A stretch of 64,000 bases of DNA from Cristatella mucedo (lineage: Eukaryota > Bryozoa > Phylactolaemata > Cristatellidae): assembly GCA_009760855.2 (NCBI GenBank), contig WPIO01000055.1, positions 401,001 through 465,000 of the forward strand. Direction: 5' to 3'. Numbering within the stretch: position 1 is the first letter of the stretch; each line of letters starts with the position of its first letter. The notes under the pieces are model-generated. The model did no database searches. It was given only the letters and a program-made list of their open reading frames with translations, and had not been told where the DNA came from. The position numbers and the translations under genes were made by a program. Shown here one piece after another: positions 38,735 to 55,926 of the stretch.

Positions 38735-39310
38735 ACGCTCAATAACAGAATTTGAGAAAACCCCAAACCATTACATTTTACCACAGAAATTAATGTGCTT
38801 TTCATTCAAATGTCCATGTACGCTTCACCCATTTGCCAGCGAACGCACTTCTTCCTTTTGCCGCAGCCAAAGAGATTGAATTTGTACTCCCTCAGCCTAT
38901 AGCACTTTGCTCCAATGGGCAGCTGTACAATGCTGGGATCGGCAAGCAAAATCCAGCCATGCTCTTTTGTACTGCACAGTCAACAATGGCTGGCAATTGG
39001 CCACCCGCCCATTCAGTCCTTGTTCGTTAAGCAATCTACTCATGGTGTTTTGGCTTACGACCATTTCGGTCGCTTGGCAGACTCTGGCAGTGCATTTTGG
39101 CGGTAGCAAACCTGACCTTCAGAGGCATGCTTTTGAGTAGCCGGTCATCCCTCAGAGAAGTTACTCAAGGGCATGCTCAGATCACAGAGATCAAACAAAG
39201 ATGAAGGCACTGTGCATCTGTGGTGGTCCAGATGTTTCCTAATAACGTTCCTAACAGTACCCTATTGAGATCTTCGGCCGTCTAGCGATTTATAGGCCTA
39301 AAGGGCCATT
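38735..39310 (-). mobile_element. Tc1-like transposase relic
   Basis: The minus frame at 38897-39109 reads VSQNTMSRLLNEQGLNGRVA, then KRAWLDFA and HWSKVL, the classic Tc1 order (second helix-turn-helix, then the segment leading to the first catalytic Asp). Downstream a GWG-type CNGLGFSQ stretch fits the region after DD. Upstream pieces with an RLLKS-type start lie at ~39140. Stops and frameshifts break it; no terminal inverted repeats were found. 39330-40430 shows no further gene. Confidence 0.7.
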
Positions 39311-39931
39311 TCCGTGCAGCGATATCAAAACCGATCATCAGAAAGGTTACTGGCGACCGTTGACTCGGTTTCGAGCGAATGTAGTTACTTACTACTCCAA
39401 GCAACTTGGTGCAAAATTGAGTTGACAGGTTATTATGACTTAACAGATCTCTGCCTGGTAGTTGTTTTACAGATTTTTTTTACAGCATAGCTTTGATCCA
39501 GGTAAATTCGGTAACCCAGTCAATACCTTGTTGAAAAAAGTGTGATTCTTAATGTGTTCAGCTCTCATTTCTGATTCCATTGTTAACTACTTCAGAGTTT
39601 AATGCTGCTCCTACGTATAATAGCTGCACACCTTGGCCTATAAACACACCTATGTAACAATCGGTATAGAGATCCACCTTATTCACATACTGCATCACAA
39701 TTTACTAGACACTCCAAATCGACTGTTTTGCCTGTCATTAATGTCCAACTGCCATTGTCCACCGAGCTGCACTGAGTGACATTTCATCAAGCAGTTTCTC
39801 GATTAAAGGTTCCACAATGTATGTATTTCTAAATCTAAACACTAAAACCATAAACAAAAATAACACAAACACAGGTACAGGCTGGTATTAGCTGCTTCAG
39901 AGCATCAGGACTTCTTAACCAATCAGCTTAC

Positions 39932-39937
39932 TTTATT
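39932..39937 (-). terminator. Candidate SEC61A polyadenylation signal AATAAA
   Basis: Canonical AATAAA on the minus strand, about 500 nt past the SEC61A stop codon. It was the clearest hexamer I noticed downstream of the gene, so a ~0.5 kb 3' UTR is plausible. RNA 3' ends would decide. Confidence 0.35.
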
Positions 39938-40431
39938 CAACTAGCATTTTGTCACCAACACTTTTTGCATCGGATGCTTTCCATACATCAAGTGCCTATA
40001 CACTCATGCCGTTAAATAATGTCACCAATATGATGCGTATCATTGTTGGCTTAAAATAACGCTGCCGCGACGGTAGCAAATCAATTTTGCCCTCCTAGAA
40101 CTAAACGCCATTCCTATTGCTTCTCTGCTTCCAGTTTATGTAACATGTTTACTAGCACACAAGCCAGAAGCATCCAGCTCCAAGCCTGCCGAAGGAAGGC
40201 AGGTCTACACGAATGCTCCTGGCACCGACGACTTAGCTGCATCTTGGCTGATTTTGATGGCAACTCCTGTTCGATCAACTTGTGAACTTGTGGTTCGAAC
40301 AGTACTGCGACACAAACAGGTGCGAATACAATAACCATGTTTAGTGTGATAAAAACTTACACTTTGGTCTATAGTACAGAAATAACCGCTGGCACATGTG
40401 AAGCTGAGCAGAGTAAGCAAGAGCAAATTCC

Positions 40432-47167
<6,736 letters not shown>

Positions 47168-47760
47168 CCTCGTCGATCCGGATTCGACCGAGTCCCAGGC
47201 TACTGCACGTCAACACAGGAGCGGTTCCTGCCTACGGCAAGCGCACCCGGCTACAATATGGCTCTACGACTACGTATTTCCTGTTTGCTGTTTTCTGGAC
47301 CTCAGATAAATTGATAGGCTGACATTGAAAATATTATTTAAATAATCTTTAATTTTCTCGCGAACAGTCAATCGATGTGTCAATGTAGTAAAAAGCCGCT
47401 GACTCGCACGGTGGAGAGCTCTCCATTGTTGTAGTTTCGCGAGCGCGAATGGGAGAGGGCAGCGGGCGGGGCTGCCCGTCGACCTCAAGGGCGATCTCGC
47501 AGCTAGCCTACGCGCGTTGCAGCTACTGCCGCTGATTCTTGCGTGGTTCTACCCCTTACTACCCCGGACACGGAGAGCCGCGGTAGTGATACGAACGTGC
47601 TGTAGCGATTCTGCACCAACGTCCTTAGGCCGCAAGCGCAGCGCTCGTAGCAACGTGTCTGTCGTCGCCAACGCGCGACGACTACCGGCGAAGCTGGTGG
47701 CGCCACGAAGCATGGCTAGCGACTTGTAGGTACAGCAGGTATGCACGCAGGTAGCGCCGA
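47168..47760 (-). promoter_or_regulatory. SEC61A: GC-rich region upstream of SEC61A, probable promoter/5' UTR
   Basis: The start codon context GACGAGG-ATG-G is at 47165-47167. Upstream DNA to ~47760 is GC- and CpG-rich compared with flanking AT-rich DNA, as expected for a housekeeping promoter. No TATA box identified. 47560-47830 overlaps a dispersed repeat. Confidence 0.4.
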
Positions 47761-47830
47761 TGGTGGTAAAGTACAGAAGCCGCAAACGAGCATTACGCCG
47801 ACGATAACAACACAGCACTCGATATTCTGC
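47560..47830 (+). repeat. Dispersed repeat, copy 1
   Basis: Shares an ordered series of blocks with 63290-63500: TGGTGGCGCCACGAAGCATGG against TGGTGCCTCGAAGCACGG, and ATTACGCCGACGATAACAAC against GTTACGCCGACGGTAGCAGC. Family unknown. Confidence 0.4.
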
Positions 47831-48149
47831 ACGCAGCGTTAGCAACAACGCCGGATTAGAAAAAGCACAATAGCCTAAATTGTACGGCCGATTCGCCTCC
47901 AGCCAACTCGCAAACAACCGGCTTACGCTCAGCGCTAGGACTCACCTACCAGCAGACCATTGGTCCAAGAGAGCGACCGCCGTCAGGCACAAGTATTGTA
48001 GCCAGGTCATAAGTCAGACAATAATAGCCATCGTACATAATTATGCATAATGCTGCTCATAGGCCTCGCCTTATCGAGGCTATTTAATAAGTTTTCTATT
48101 TCGGTGGCAAAGCCCGTAAAGTTTGAGCAGATTTGAGCTCTAGGGCTGC

Positions 48150-48340
48150 GCTAGTTTGGCCCAGTGGCTAAAGTGCTCACCCTTTTTCGACCTAGGTCAA
48201 GGTGAATATATTGAAGCGCCGACATCGTGCGCTCGAGCCCCGTAGCATAAGTGAGTAGCATAAGTAGCATAGTAAGTAGCATAAGTAAGCCTGAATAGAG
48301 ATTAAGTGTTTCTAGGGTGCTATAAAAATGAATTATATTA
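48150..48340 (+). mobile_element. tRNA-headed SINE family 2 with internal duplication
   Basis: TTTGGCCCAGTGGCTAAAG head, CGACCTAGGTCAAGG, B-box-like GCGCTCGAGCCCC, three short direct repeats of AAGTAGCATA, tail CTGAATAGAGATTAAG and GGGTGCTATAAAAATGAATT. Confidence 0.75.
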
Positions 48341-48344
48341 GATT

Positions 48345-48345
<1 letters not shown>

Positions 48346-48394
<49 letters not shown>
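48346..48394. repeat. (TA)n microsatellite
   Basis: About 24 TA units directly after the SINE tail, so it may have grown from it. Confidence 0.95.
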
Positions 48395-48395
<1 letters not shown>

Positions 48396-48727
48396 AGGCT
48401 TTAAGCAGCTTCACGAGTTGTTCTGCGCTATGGCTAGTTCAGGGTAGCGCGAGGCCTTCCGTCGCTGTCGCATAGACTTCTCTGCATCGCGGAGTACGGA
48501 TGTGGACTTGACGGGCGCTCTTCCCTACTGCCGCGTTCCGCTGCTGTCAGCATGCCTGCGTGCATTGGCTCTTCACCCGCAAGTCGCTAGCCGCGATACC
48601 GAGGCTCAGGGCTACATCCCGTACGTGTCGCCTGTTGGCTGAAACTGGCACCGTATTACCTGCTTGCGTGTGTGCTTGCGGCCTAGTGCTGTCCGAAAGT
48701 GGAAGCCTCTACGTACCGGTTGTGACA
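48395..48727 (+). mobile_element. Candidate LTR of an LTR retrotransposon
   Basis: A GC-moderate ~330-bp segment ending TGTGACA, two bases before a tRNA primer-binding-like site. The left edge TTGAGG is uncertain because it abuts (TA)n. No second LTR was seen in the window. Confidence 0.35.
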
Positions 48728-48729
48728 CT

Positions 48730-48744
48730 TGGTGTCGGAAGTAG
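48730..48744 (+). other. Candidate primer-binding site (tRNA-Leu-like)
   Basis: TGGTGTCGGAAGTAG starts with TGG (complement of tRNA CCA) and resembles the complement of a tRNA-Leu 3' end. Its position just after a CA-ending segment fits an LTR/PBS junction. Confidence 0.35.
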
Positions 48745-48875
48745 TGGATAGTTGCTGAGGACTCTCTTAGCACTTGTCTTGTTATAGCCTCATTGCTCGA
48801 GAATTCATTAGAGATCGAAAGTTTGCTTTAGTATGCCAATAGCAGATTACAATTACAATTTTAGTAGGCCAATAG

Positions 48876-49070
48876 CAGATTACACTTCTTTATTCGCGTG
48901 ACGAGCCACGTACTCGCCGCGATATTGAATCTCTGTACGAAGAAGTGGCTGCCTTGTATGCTGAAATAAAGGATTCAGGAATATCTTCTGCCCAGCTTAA
49001 GCGAATTTCGATGGCGAAAATTAAGCAAATTGACTTAAGGTATTCTTCTTTCATTAGGCGAATTATGTAA
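48876..49070 (+). other. 64-codon open frame, possible gag start of the LTR element
   Basis: Open from a TAG at 48873 to TAA at 49068. It encodes a charged, helical segment (RDIESLYEEVAALYAEIKD, then QLKRISMAKIKQIDL) without a clear Met start. Its place after the putative primer site suggests a gag N-terminal remnant, cut off by the LINE at 49125. Family not recognised. Confidence 0.3.
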
Positions 49071-49124
49071 GACACTAACTTATGCCAGCGAATAATCATG
49101 AGAAATTTCCGCCAATTTGGAGCC

Positions 49125-49886
49125 TAGCTTTGCTAAAATTCGGGCTTGCTTAGACAGGGATACCACATCTAAATTGGTCCATGCATTTGTGACATCCCGT
49201 CTCGACTTCTGTAACTCACTGCTATCTGGTCTCCCGGCCTGTGCAACCAGGCACTTAAAAGCTTGTGCAAAACTCTGCAGCTAGGCTGGTCTGTCGTGAG
49301 CGTTGCAGTTGCCACATCATGCCACTTCTAGCCGACCTGCACTGGCTCGAAGTCAAGCAACAGATCGACTTCAATGTTCTGTCACTCACTTTTAGGTCTC
49401 TTCATTCTTTGGCCCCAGCCTACCTATCAGATCTACTTCCCCACCAGGCTAAGCATCGTACAATTCACTTTTCGGAGTCCAATCGCTCACCTACATCTCA
49501 TCCTACGAACCTCAAATCCGTTGGAGACCGTGCATTAAGTTCGTATGCACCCAAAGCCTAGAACTCCCGACTTGCTTCACGACATCCCCTGACTTGACCA
49601 CACTTAAAAAGAAACTAAAAACGCATCTATTTATCACGGCGTTTAGTGGGTCCATGTGATTCGTCTTTTACTTGTTTATGCGTGCTGACACCGTGCATGC
49701 TGCCACTAACCACATCTGGATGCTCGCCCTGTGCATGTCACCCCTAACCATGCTATGCTTGTTTTCACTGAGCACGTTACCACTAACCATTCGATCGTGC
49801 TTCATTTGCAGCAAATGCAAAGTGCCTAGGAAGAGATTGAATTCCTTTAAAGCTTTATATCAAATTTATTAATAATATTTTTATAA
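49125..49886 (+). mobile_element. 5'-truncated L2-like LINE, plus orientation
   Basis: Starts AAATTCGGGCTTGC (AKIRACLD region), continues through VHAFVTSRLDFCNSLLSG, a broken thumb, the C-terminal block with SVGDRALSSYAPKA, the 3' UTR, and the tail AGTGCCTAGGAAGAGATTG. Confidence 0.85.
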
Positions 49887-50089
49887 TTAGCCTAGCCTAG
49901 CCGATCAGCCTGGCCCTGTCAGGCAAGGGTTCCACGACCGAGACCTGGGTCGTGAAGGTGGGTGGGAGTACTCGCAGCTCTATCGGCGACTGCAGGAGGT
50001 CAAGAGTCGGGCGATCGGCGAAAAGTGTTCCTGTTTCCGGTTAGGGACAGAAGTGAAGGTTGCTTCCGGTTAGGGAGTTGCCTTCATTG

Positions 50090-50745
50090 ACGACTTTGGC
50101 ATTTTGATAACTTCTAACCTCTCTAAGCTTAAGTATGACAAGACCAAACTAATAGCGACGGGCAAACTTAGTGATAGCCGAAAGTTGAAAGACTTCGTCC
50201 TAAAGATAGGTTCATCTAGCATCACTCCTGCCCCAATCTATGTGCATTATGCCAAACGACTGGTCAATAGATAGGTACGTTTCCTCCACCACCAAGTCTG
50301 CATACGTTTAGCTAAGGACCTTCGGAAAATCGGGGGATGCTTAGATAAGACTACGACAACGTAACTAGTAAACGAATTTGTGACCTCGTGTCTATGTTAT
50401 TGCTATTCCCTCCTTTATTCAGGACTCCTGGCCAGTGCCCGGAATCTCGTCTGGAATCGGCGAAAAACTCACAATCCGCCGCTCGTCGCTCGCCTGATCT
50501 GTCGTCAACAGGCAAAAGGCTGCTAAATCACACCACTTCTGTCTGAGCTTCATTGGCTCCCCATCATCAAGCACAACATTGATTTCAAGATCCTCTCTCG
50601 GGCAGGTCACAGGTCACTTCACTAGCTTATAGCAGCCTACCTACCCGACCTCCACACTCCTCCGGTTCGTTCGAGCCACCCGTTCCTCTGCATCCAGGCA
50701 TCTCGCTTTGCACTAAATTGAAATCCGTTGGTGATTTTTATAAAT
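50090..50745 (+). mobile_element. Older CR1/L2-like LINE fragment, divergent family
   Basis: The plus-strand translation resembles the KLNDDKTxLLVxGKxSxxxKL...KIGSSSI region (50100-50230) and, further on, PLLSELHWLPI and the C-terminal domain (50530-50680). It differs clearly from the main family. Confidence 0.6.
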
Positions 50746-50799
50746 ATGCATACATATACATATATATATTTGTTTATTGTTATGCAATGAATTATATAC

Positions 50800-50810
<11 letters not shown>

Positions 50811-50858
<48 letters not shown>
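50811..50858. repeat. (TG)n microsatellite flanked by (TA)n
   Basis: About 24 TG units between short TATA tracts, directly bordering the tail end of an inverted SINE copy. Confidence 0.95.
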
Positions 50859-50861
<3 letters not shown>

Positions 50862-50869
50862 ATATATAC

Positions 50870-51015
50870 ATAATTCATTTGTCTAATGCCCTAAGAGAAC
50901 TTAATCTCTATTCAGGCGCTTCACGTATGCCACGGGGCTCGAATTCATTCACCTTGATCTTGGGTCGAGGTGAGTGCCTCAACGAGGCTAGTCCGCTGGG
51001 CCACAACAGTGTGGC
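50870..51015 (-). mobile_element. tRNA-headed SINE family 2, minus orientation
   Basis: AATTCATTTGTCTAATGCCC, AGAGAACTTAATCTCTATTC, then GGGGCTCGAATTC (B-box complement), GTCGAGGTGAGTGCCTC and the head GCTGGGCCA. Confidence 0.8.
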
Positions 51016-51429
51016 ATACTTTGTGTTTATTTGTGCGTGCTTGTCTAAGCACAATACCGAACATATCGCTTACCCTCGGTCATTGATTTTCTTGCAGCGA
51101 GTTTTAAAGCGCCTAAATCGAGATTTACGTCCCTGGAATGCTTTACGAAAGACCCATTATTTAGTAATAATACTAACATTGGCCTGCATGATATCAGTTG
51201 TCAGGCATTTTTTTTATCATTTTCCAAATATGCACCACAAACGATGATTTCTGGTGGATTTTGTTTTTTCATTGGCACATCAGGTGTAGTTGGTTTATAC
51301 TTAAATAAAGGTCGAGTGCACTTTAACACTGCACACTTTCTAAAATGATATTGGCTATCATTTAGTTTATTTGCTACAGTCATTTTCGGACGTTTCCCTT
51401 ACTGCCATACATGTTGTGTTTAATTTTTA

Positions 51430-51770
51430 TATTAATAATAATAATAATAATACATTTGAAATAGTGCCGTCAGAGAACTCAATCTCTTTCTAGGCACTTT
51501 ACATTTGCTGCAAAGGAAGCGCGATTGAATGTTTAGTTGCAGCATGCTCAATAAACAATAAAAAATATATGGTTAGGGGTGACATGCACAAGGTCAGCAT
51601 TCAAGTATGGTTAGTGGCAGCATGCATAAGCACATAAAGGAAGAGTCACATGGACCCACTGAATGCTGTGATAAATTGATGCGTTTTTAGTTTCACTTAA
51701 ATGCGGTCAAATCATGAGATGTCGTAACGCAAGTCCAAAGTAAGTTCCAGGCTTTGGGAGCTGTGTGTTT
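51430..51770 (-). mobile_element. L2-like LINE 3' end, minus orientation
   Basis: (AAT)n, CAGAGAACTCAATCTCTTTC, the 3' UTR complement, and the end of the C-terminal coding region up to the GTTCCAGGCTTTGGGAG block. Confidence 0.85.
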
Positions 51771-52022
51771 CCAAATCCAGGATCTAATCCTGACTGACAT
51801 CACGACACCCCTGACTTGACGATATAAACACAGAAACTAAATCGCATTTGCTTCTTGCAGCATTTTCTAGATTCGCGTGAATTTTCTTGCATATGCTTAT
51901 GCGTGCTGTCAGCATGCATGCTACCACAAAACAATAGATATCCATCCTTGTACAGCCAATGTAAAGTGCCTAAAACGAGATTTATTTCTCTGAGGAAGCT
52001 ATGAAAGTGTATTCTCATTGTT
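51771..52022 (+). mobile_element. L2-like LINE 3' end, plus orientation
   Basis: ACATCACGACACCCCTGAC, CATGCATGCTACCAC, AAAGTGCCTAAAACGAG and TTCTCTGAGGAAGC. Opposed to the neighbouring minus copy, giving a second fold-back LINE pair. Confidence 0.7.
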
Positions 52023-52030
52023 AGTACTAA

Positions 52031-52190
52031 AGAAATATTAGCTGATTTATCAGCCTCTTTTTGTATAGCGTCAGAAGAGCCTTAAAGACTATCATCACCA
52101 CTTTCAGAGGTAATAACGGATCGCCCACCGCAGGATTCGAACCCAAGACTTGGGACCGAGATTGTGAAAAGCAAGCACCTTACCCGGTGT
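52031..52190 (-). mobile_element. tRNA-headed SINE family 1, minus orientation
   Basis: TTAGCTGATTTATCAGCC end, AAAGACTATCATCACCAC body, GATTCGAACCCAAGACTTGG B-box side, GCACCTTACC head side. Confidence 0.75.
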
Positions 52191-52199
52191 CCCTGGTAG

Positions 52200-52277
52200 T
52201 AGTAATAATAATTATACATCTGTTATAGCTTCCTCAGAGAAGTCAATCTCTTTCTAAGCACTTAACATTTACTGCCG
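52200..52277 (-). mobile_element. L2-like LINE tail remnant
   Basis: (TAA)n then GCTTCCTCAGAGAAGTC, AATCTCTTTCTAAGCAC and TTAACATTTACTGC. Confidence 0.7.
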
Positions 52278-52284
52278 TGATGGC

Positions 52285-52436
52285 ACACTAGCTATGGCAG
52301 TGGCTTTTTACGACCTCGATCCCGAGGTCATGGGCTCGAATCCTGCGGTGGTTAATTCTATACCACCATCGAGCGGTTGTGATAGCCGTACAGGCCCTTC
52401 TGTCGCTATACAAAAGAGGCTGTTAAATCAGCTAGT
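52285..52436 (+). mobile_element. tRNA-headed SINE family 1, plus orientation
   Basis: Head CACACTAGCTATGGCAGTGG, B box GGGCTCGAATCC at 52332-52343, GGCCCTTCTGTCGCTATAC body, end GGCTGTTAAATCAGCTAGTA. It forms an inverted pair with the copy at 52031. Confidence 0.75.
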
Positions 52437-52690
52437 AATTTTTTCGTTCGTGCAAAAGTTGATTTAGTCGCTCTCCATCGAACTCAACTGGACGACCAGA
52501 ACGAGGTGCGTCTTTGAGGTCAACATTTCCATTATTGAACTTGGCATACCAATCACGAGCGGTTTTTTCAGCTATGGCACCCTCTCCATACAGAGCACAA
52601 ATGTCGAGAGCAGCTTTTGCGGCCTCAGAACCTTGATTAAAAGCAAAACGGAGGTGTCGAAAATGCTCGTTTTTTCTCAACTTGACATTC
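52437..52690 (-). mobile_element. mariner-type transposase N-terminal fragment
   Basis: The minus frame (open at 52432-52758) contains the mariner paired helix-turn-helix: FRHLRFAFNQGSEAAKAALD, LYGEGAIAEKTARDWYAKF and the linker DAPRSGRPVEF. It stops right after the GRPVEFDGERLNQLL segment, where it meets a SINE end; the catalytic DD(34)D domain is absent. No terminal repeat was seen. Confidence 0.85.
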
Positions 52691-52939
52691 CATTTCAATG
52701 ATCTGAAAATAAAGAAAATAATGAACTCGACTAAAAAACGTAGATTCCGGCAGAACAAAACATCCTCTTTTCAATGATTTATAACATTATGCCAAAAAAA
52801 TTTAAGGACATTCTGAATGTTAAAATAAAAAAAAACGGCGGGAACTTAGTTGCCAACCCAAATATATGGATATTATTCTGTGCGTATTGCGACGGCAATG
52901 CTTCATTTGTAAGGGAGCACAGAAAGTTTCGGTGTGCGC

Positions 52940-53122
52940 ATATATATGTATGTATGTATATATGTATGTATCCGTACGCATATGTATGTATGTATGTATA
53001 TATGTATGTATCCGTACGCATATGTATGTATGTATGTATATATGTATGTATCCGTACGCATATATATGTATGTATATATGTATGTATCCGTACGCATATA
53101 TATGTATGTATGTATGTATGCT
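52940..53122. repeat. (GTAT)n-rich minisatellite with 40-bp higher-order unit
   Basis: TATGTA units punctuated by TCCGTACGCA at 52971, 53011, 53051 and ~53087: periods 40, 40, 36. Open in several frames on both strands with repetitive Tyr/Ile/Met/Cys/His products, which are artefacts. Confidence 0.9.
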
Positions 53123-53321
53123 ACGTTTTCCCATGTTGCGGGAATTTCGCTCCGTTCATTCACTCTGTCTTCGTGCTTTTGCGTTTTCGGACACGTGATG
53201 CACGGTTGCTTGCGCCACGGTTGCTCGCGCCTTGCATCAGTTTCTTCTTGGTTACTTGAGCGTAGCCACTAGGGAGCGTAACACAAGAGAGTCATAGCAT
53301 TTGGTAATGCCTTATATGTAG

Positions 53322-53388
53322 CATCTGTAAATGCCTAGAGAGAGATTCAGTTCTCTGAGGGCGCCATACAAATGTATTATTAATACTA
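53322..53388 (+). mobile_element. L2-like LINE tail remnant
   Basis: AATGCCTAGAGAGAGATTC, then TTCTCTGAGGGCGCCATAC and ATTATTAAT. Confidence 0.7.
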
Positions 53389-53659
53389 TAACTAATTCAG
53401 CGTGTCCAGTAATGTCAGACGGCTAGAATACGTCTTGAGTCGCTGGTTATATGTAGCTAATATCCATGGCAACCTACAGTCAAGTCTGCGCTACTCATTT
53501 CCACGGATGTTCTGCTTACCCAGTCTTACAGCTCTTACATTTTTCTTCTTAGCTCGCATCAAAATACGTTTATGCGCACTGAACCCGCTTCGTCGTTGTG
53601 GCCTTGTGGAGATACAGACGGAGATTAAAACTGGTAGTAATGATGGATAATAATATTAG

Positions 53660-54414
53660 TTAATTATTAATGATAATAGTAATGTTAGAGAAATCAAATC
53701 TCTTTCTGGGCAATTTAAATATACTGTATGGAAGGCATGTCGATATGGTTAGTAATAACATACATAGCATTAGCATTCATATGCACATTAACGACAATTC
53801 ACATGGATTCAGAAAATGCTGCCCGTCCAGTCAGATAGTTTTGTTACGTCTGTCAAGAGTGAGTTCCCGGATTTTTGAGCCTACAAACTAAAGGGACGGT
53901 CTCCAAAGAATTTGAGGCTGGTTCGAGGCACAGCTTAGCGACTGAAGTCAGACGAGCGGGTGGCACAATGCTTAGCCTGATGTGGAAGTAGTTCGAATAA
54001 ATTAGCTGGAGGAAGAGAATGGCGGGACCAAAAAATGAGTGACAAACCTGAAATTTGATATGCTACTTGATTGATGGCAAGTACGGGTCGGTGAGAAGTG
54101 GTGCAATATGGAAAATACGACGCTCATGACCGATAAGCCCAGCTGCTGTATTGTGCATTGTCTGTTGGCACCTCCTTGTTGCACAGGCCGGTAGACCTAC
54201 AAGTGTCGAGTTGCAGAAGTCGAAACGCGCTGTAGCAAATGCATGGAGTAATTTGGAACTGACGTCCCTGTCTAAAAGCAAGCCCGAACTTTTTCAAAAA
54301 TATCACGTAGCTGGAAGCAGAAAGAACTGACTGAGATCGTCTAGTGAAAGGTTACTAGAAGCAGGAAACCCAGATTTCGTGCAGATGTTTCAGGATATAT
54401 ATACACACACACAC

Positions 54415-54510
<96 letters not shown>

Positions 54511-55425
54511 TCCGGCCGAACCCAATTTAAGAGATCCGTGTTCCAATTTCTGAGTAGCATCTGGCTTGCCCGCTAAGTTGATTTCATCGTCATTCAATTT
54601 GGCGAAAGTTGGGAAATTTGAGTTGAAGAAGTTCGACTTGCCGGAAGGCGGGGAGAGATCAAAGCCCAGGCACAGCTGGGAGAGATCAAAACTCTTCGTC
54701 GAATGCACTGAAATCAAAGCCTATACTGTGCTTGGCGATTACAACGGCAAAAGGGAGGGCCTGCACCATGATAAAAAGTGAATCGAGCGCAGGCAGAGCT
54801 CCGCAGAGTCATGTGGCGCTTCACGTACTTTTTAGAAGCTCCCGCGATGACTGTTGCTGTTGACATTAATCCTCTGGAGCCTCCCACCGAGATAGTAACT
54901 AAACCATTGCAATGCAGTGCCGCTGACGCCCCGGTGATTTAAGAGGCTCTTAAGAAGGACAATGATATTAAATGCTACCGAAGGATCGAGTAAATAAACT
55001 AGAGAGACTCTACCTAGGTTTGCAATACTGAAAAGGTCATTGTAAACCCATCAATGTTGACTCGGCGGAGTGATGAGCTCTACAACTGGAGCAAAACTTA
55101 CTTTAAAGCTAGTTTTGAAGTTTCAATGTAGGAGGAGCTGATCTGCCACTGGTCGTTCTAGTATCTTCATATGAACGGCAATAGGGAGACTGAACGGAAG
55201 TTGCTTGGTTTCTCCAGATCTTGCGTTGCCTTCTTAATCAGTCGCCTAACAGAAGCCTTTTTGATATGCGCATGGAAAATACCTGAGGCTGATGACATAG
55301 TTATTATTTTATTATTATTATTCTAGTTGTGCAGAGTTGCAAAAAATCGGTGCATCGCATATGGAGAACGGTGTAAATGGATGGGCAGACAAACTCTCTG
55401 CCAGCGAATTGATGGGAACTAATTA
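53660..55425 (-). mobile_element. Old, heavily decayed L2-like LINE
   Basis: Minus orientation from a degraded tail (53690) through the C-terminal domain, the thumb (VHAF-type segment at ~54230) and the RT (GALPT-like RT start near 55180). It is split by a CA/TA microsatellite at 54399. Stops and indels are frequent, so this is older than the 16-18 kb copy. Confidence 0.75.
54399..54511. repeat. (AC)n followed by (AT)n microsatellite
   Basis: About 40 AC units, then about 14 AT units, inside a decayed LINE. Confidence 0.95.
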
Positions 55426-55659
55426 GTTCTGAATGCTTTGGATCGACGGGGTGGGACTGGAGAGATAACGGGTGAGAAGGAAGTTGAGGCTAATTTTTGG
55501 CAGCTTTATCAGTCCTGCTTGGTGACTAATATTTACCCGGCGAATAGCTCAACTTCACAGACTTTATAGCAGAAACCTGTTACAAGCGTGAAGTGGAGTC
55601 TTCCACACTAAATTCCTTTGCCACAAACGCAGCACTCGCACAGATTCTAGTCCTTGTGC

Positions 55660-55740
55660 GGAGGCGTGGTAAAAAGCGTGGTAAAAGGCGTGGTAAAAGG
55701 CGTGGTAGAAATGGTAAAAATGGCGTAGAGGTAAAAAGCG
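55660..55740 (+). repeat. 12-bp minisatellite GCGTGGTAAAAR
   Basis: Four close copies of GCGTGGTAAAA(A/G) followed by shorter variants. Confidence 0.8.
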
Positions 55741-55764
55741 GCGAGGCCGCTTCCATTACAGCGC

Positions 55765-55842
55765 ATATATAAAGTGCCTAGAAAGAGATAGATTAAGTTC
55801 TCTCAGCACGGTGTACAGATGGGTTAGCATTATTATTATTAA
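55765..55842 (+). mobile_element. L2-like LINE tail remnant
   Basis: AAAGTGCCTAGAAAGAGATAG, AAGTTCTCTCAGCAC and (ATT)n. Confidence 0.65.
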
Positions 55843-55878
55843 ACCCGAACGCTATGTATCGTCTGCCGATGCACAAAT

Positions 55879-55924
<46 letters not shown>
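55879..55924. repeat. (CT)n microsatellite
   Basis: About 23 pure CT units. Confidence 0.95.

Positions 55925-55926
<2 letters not shown>

Noticed and set aside
47699-47720. ATG at 47711 (CATGGCTAGC) as a gene start
   Set aside because: The plus frame stops after five codons (ATGGCTAGCGACTTGTAG), and the SEC61A start is explained by 47165-47167.
52774-53272. Overlapping open frames on both strands with Tyr/Ile/Cys/Met repeats
   Set aside because: The 40-bp minisatellite lacks stops in several frames; no splice or start context and no known domain.
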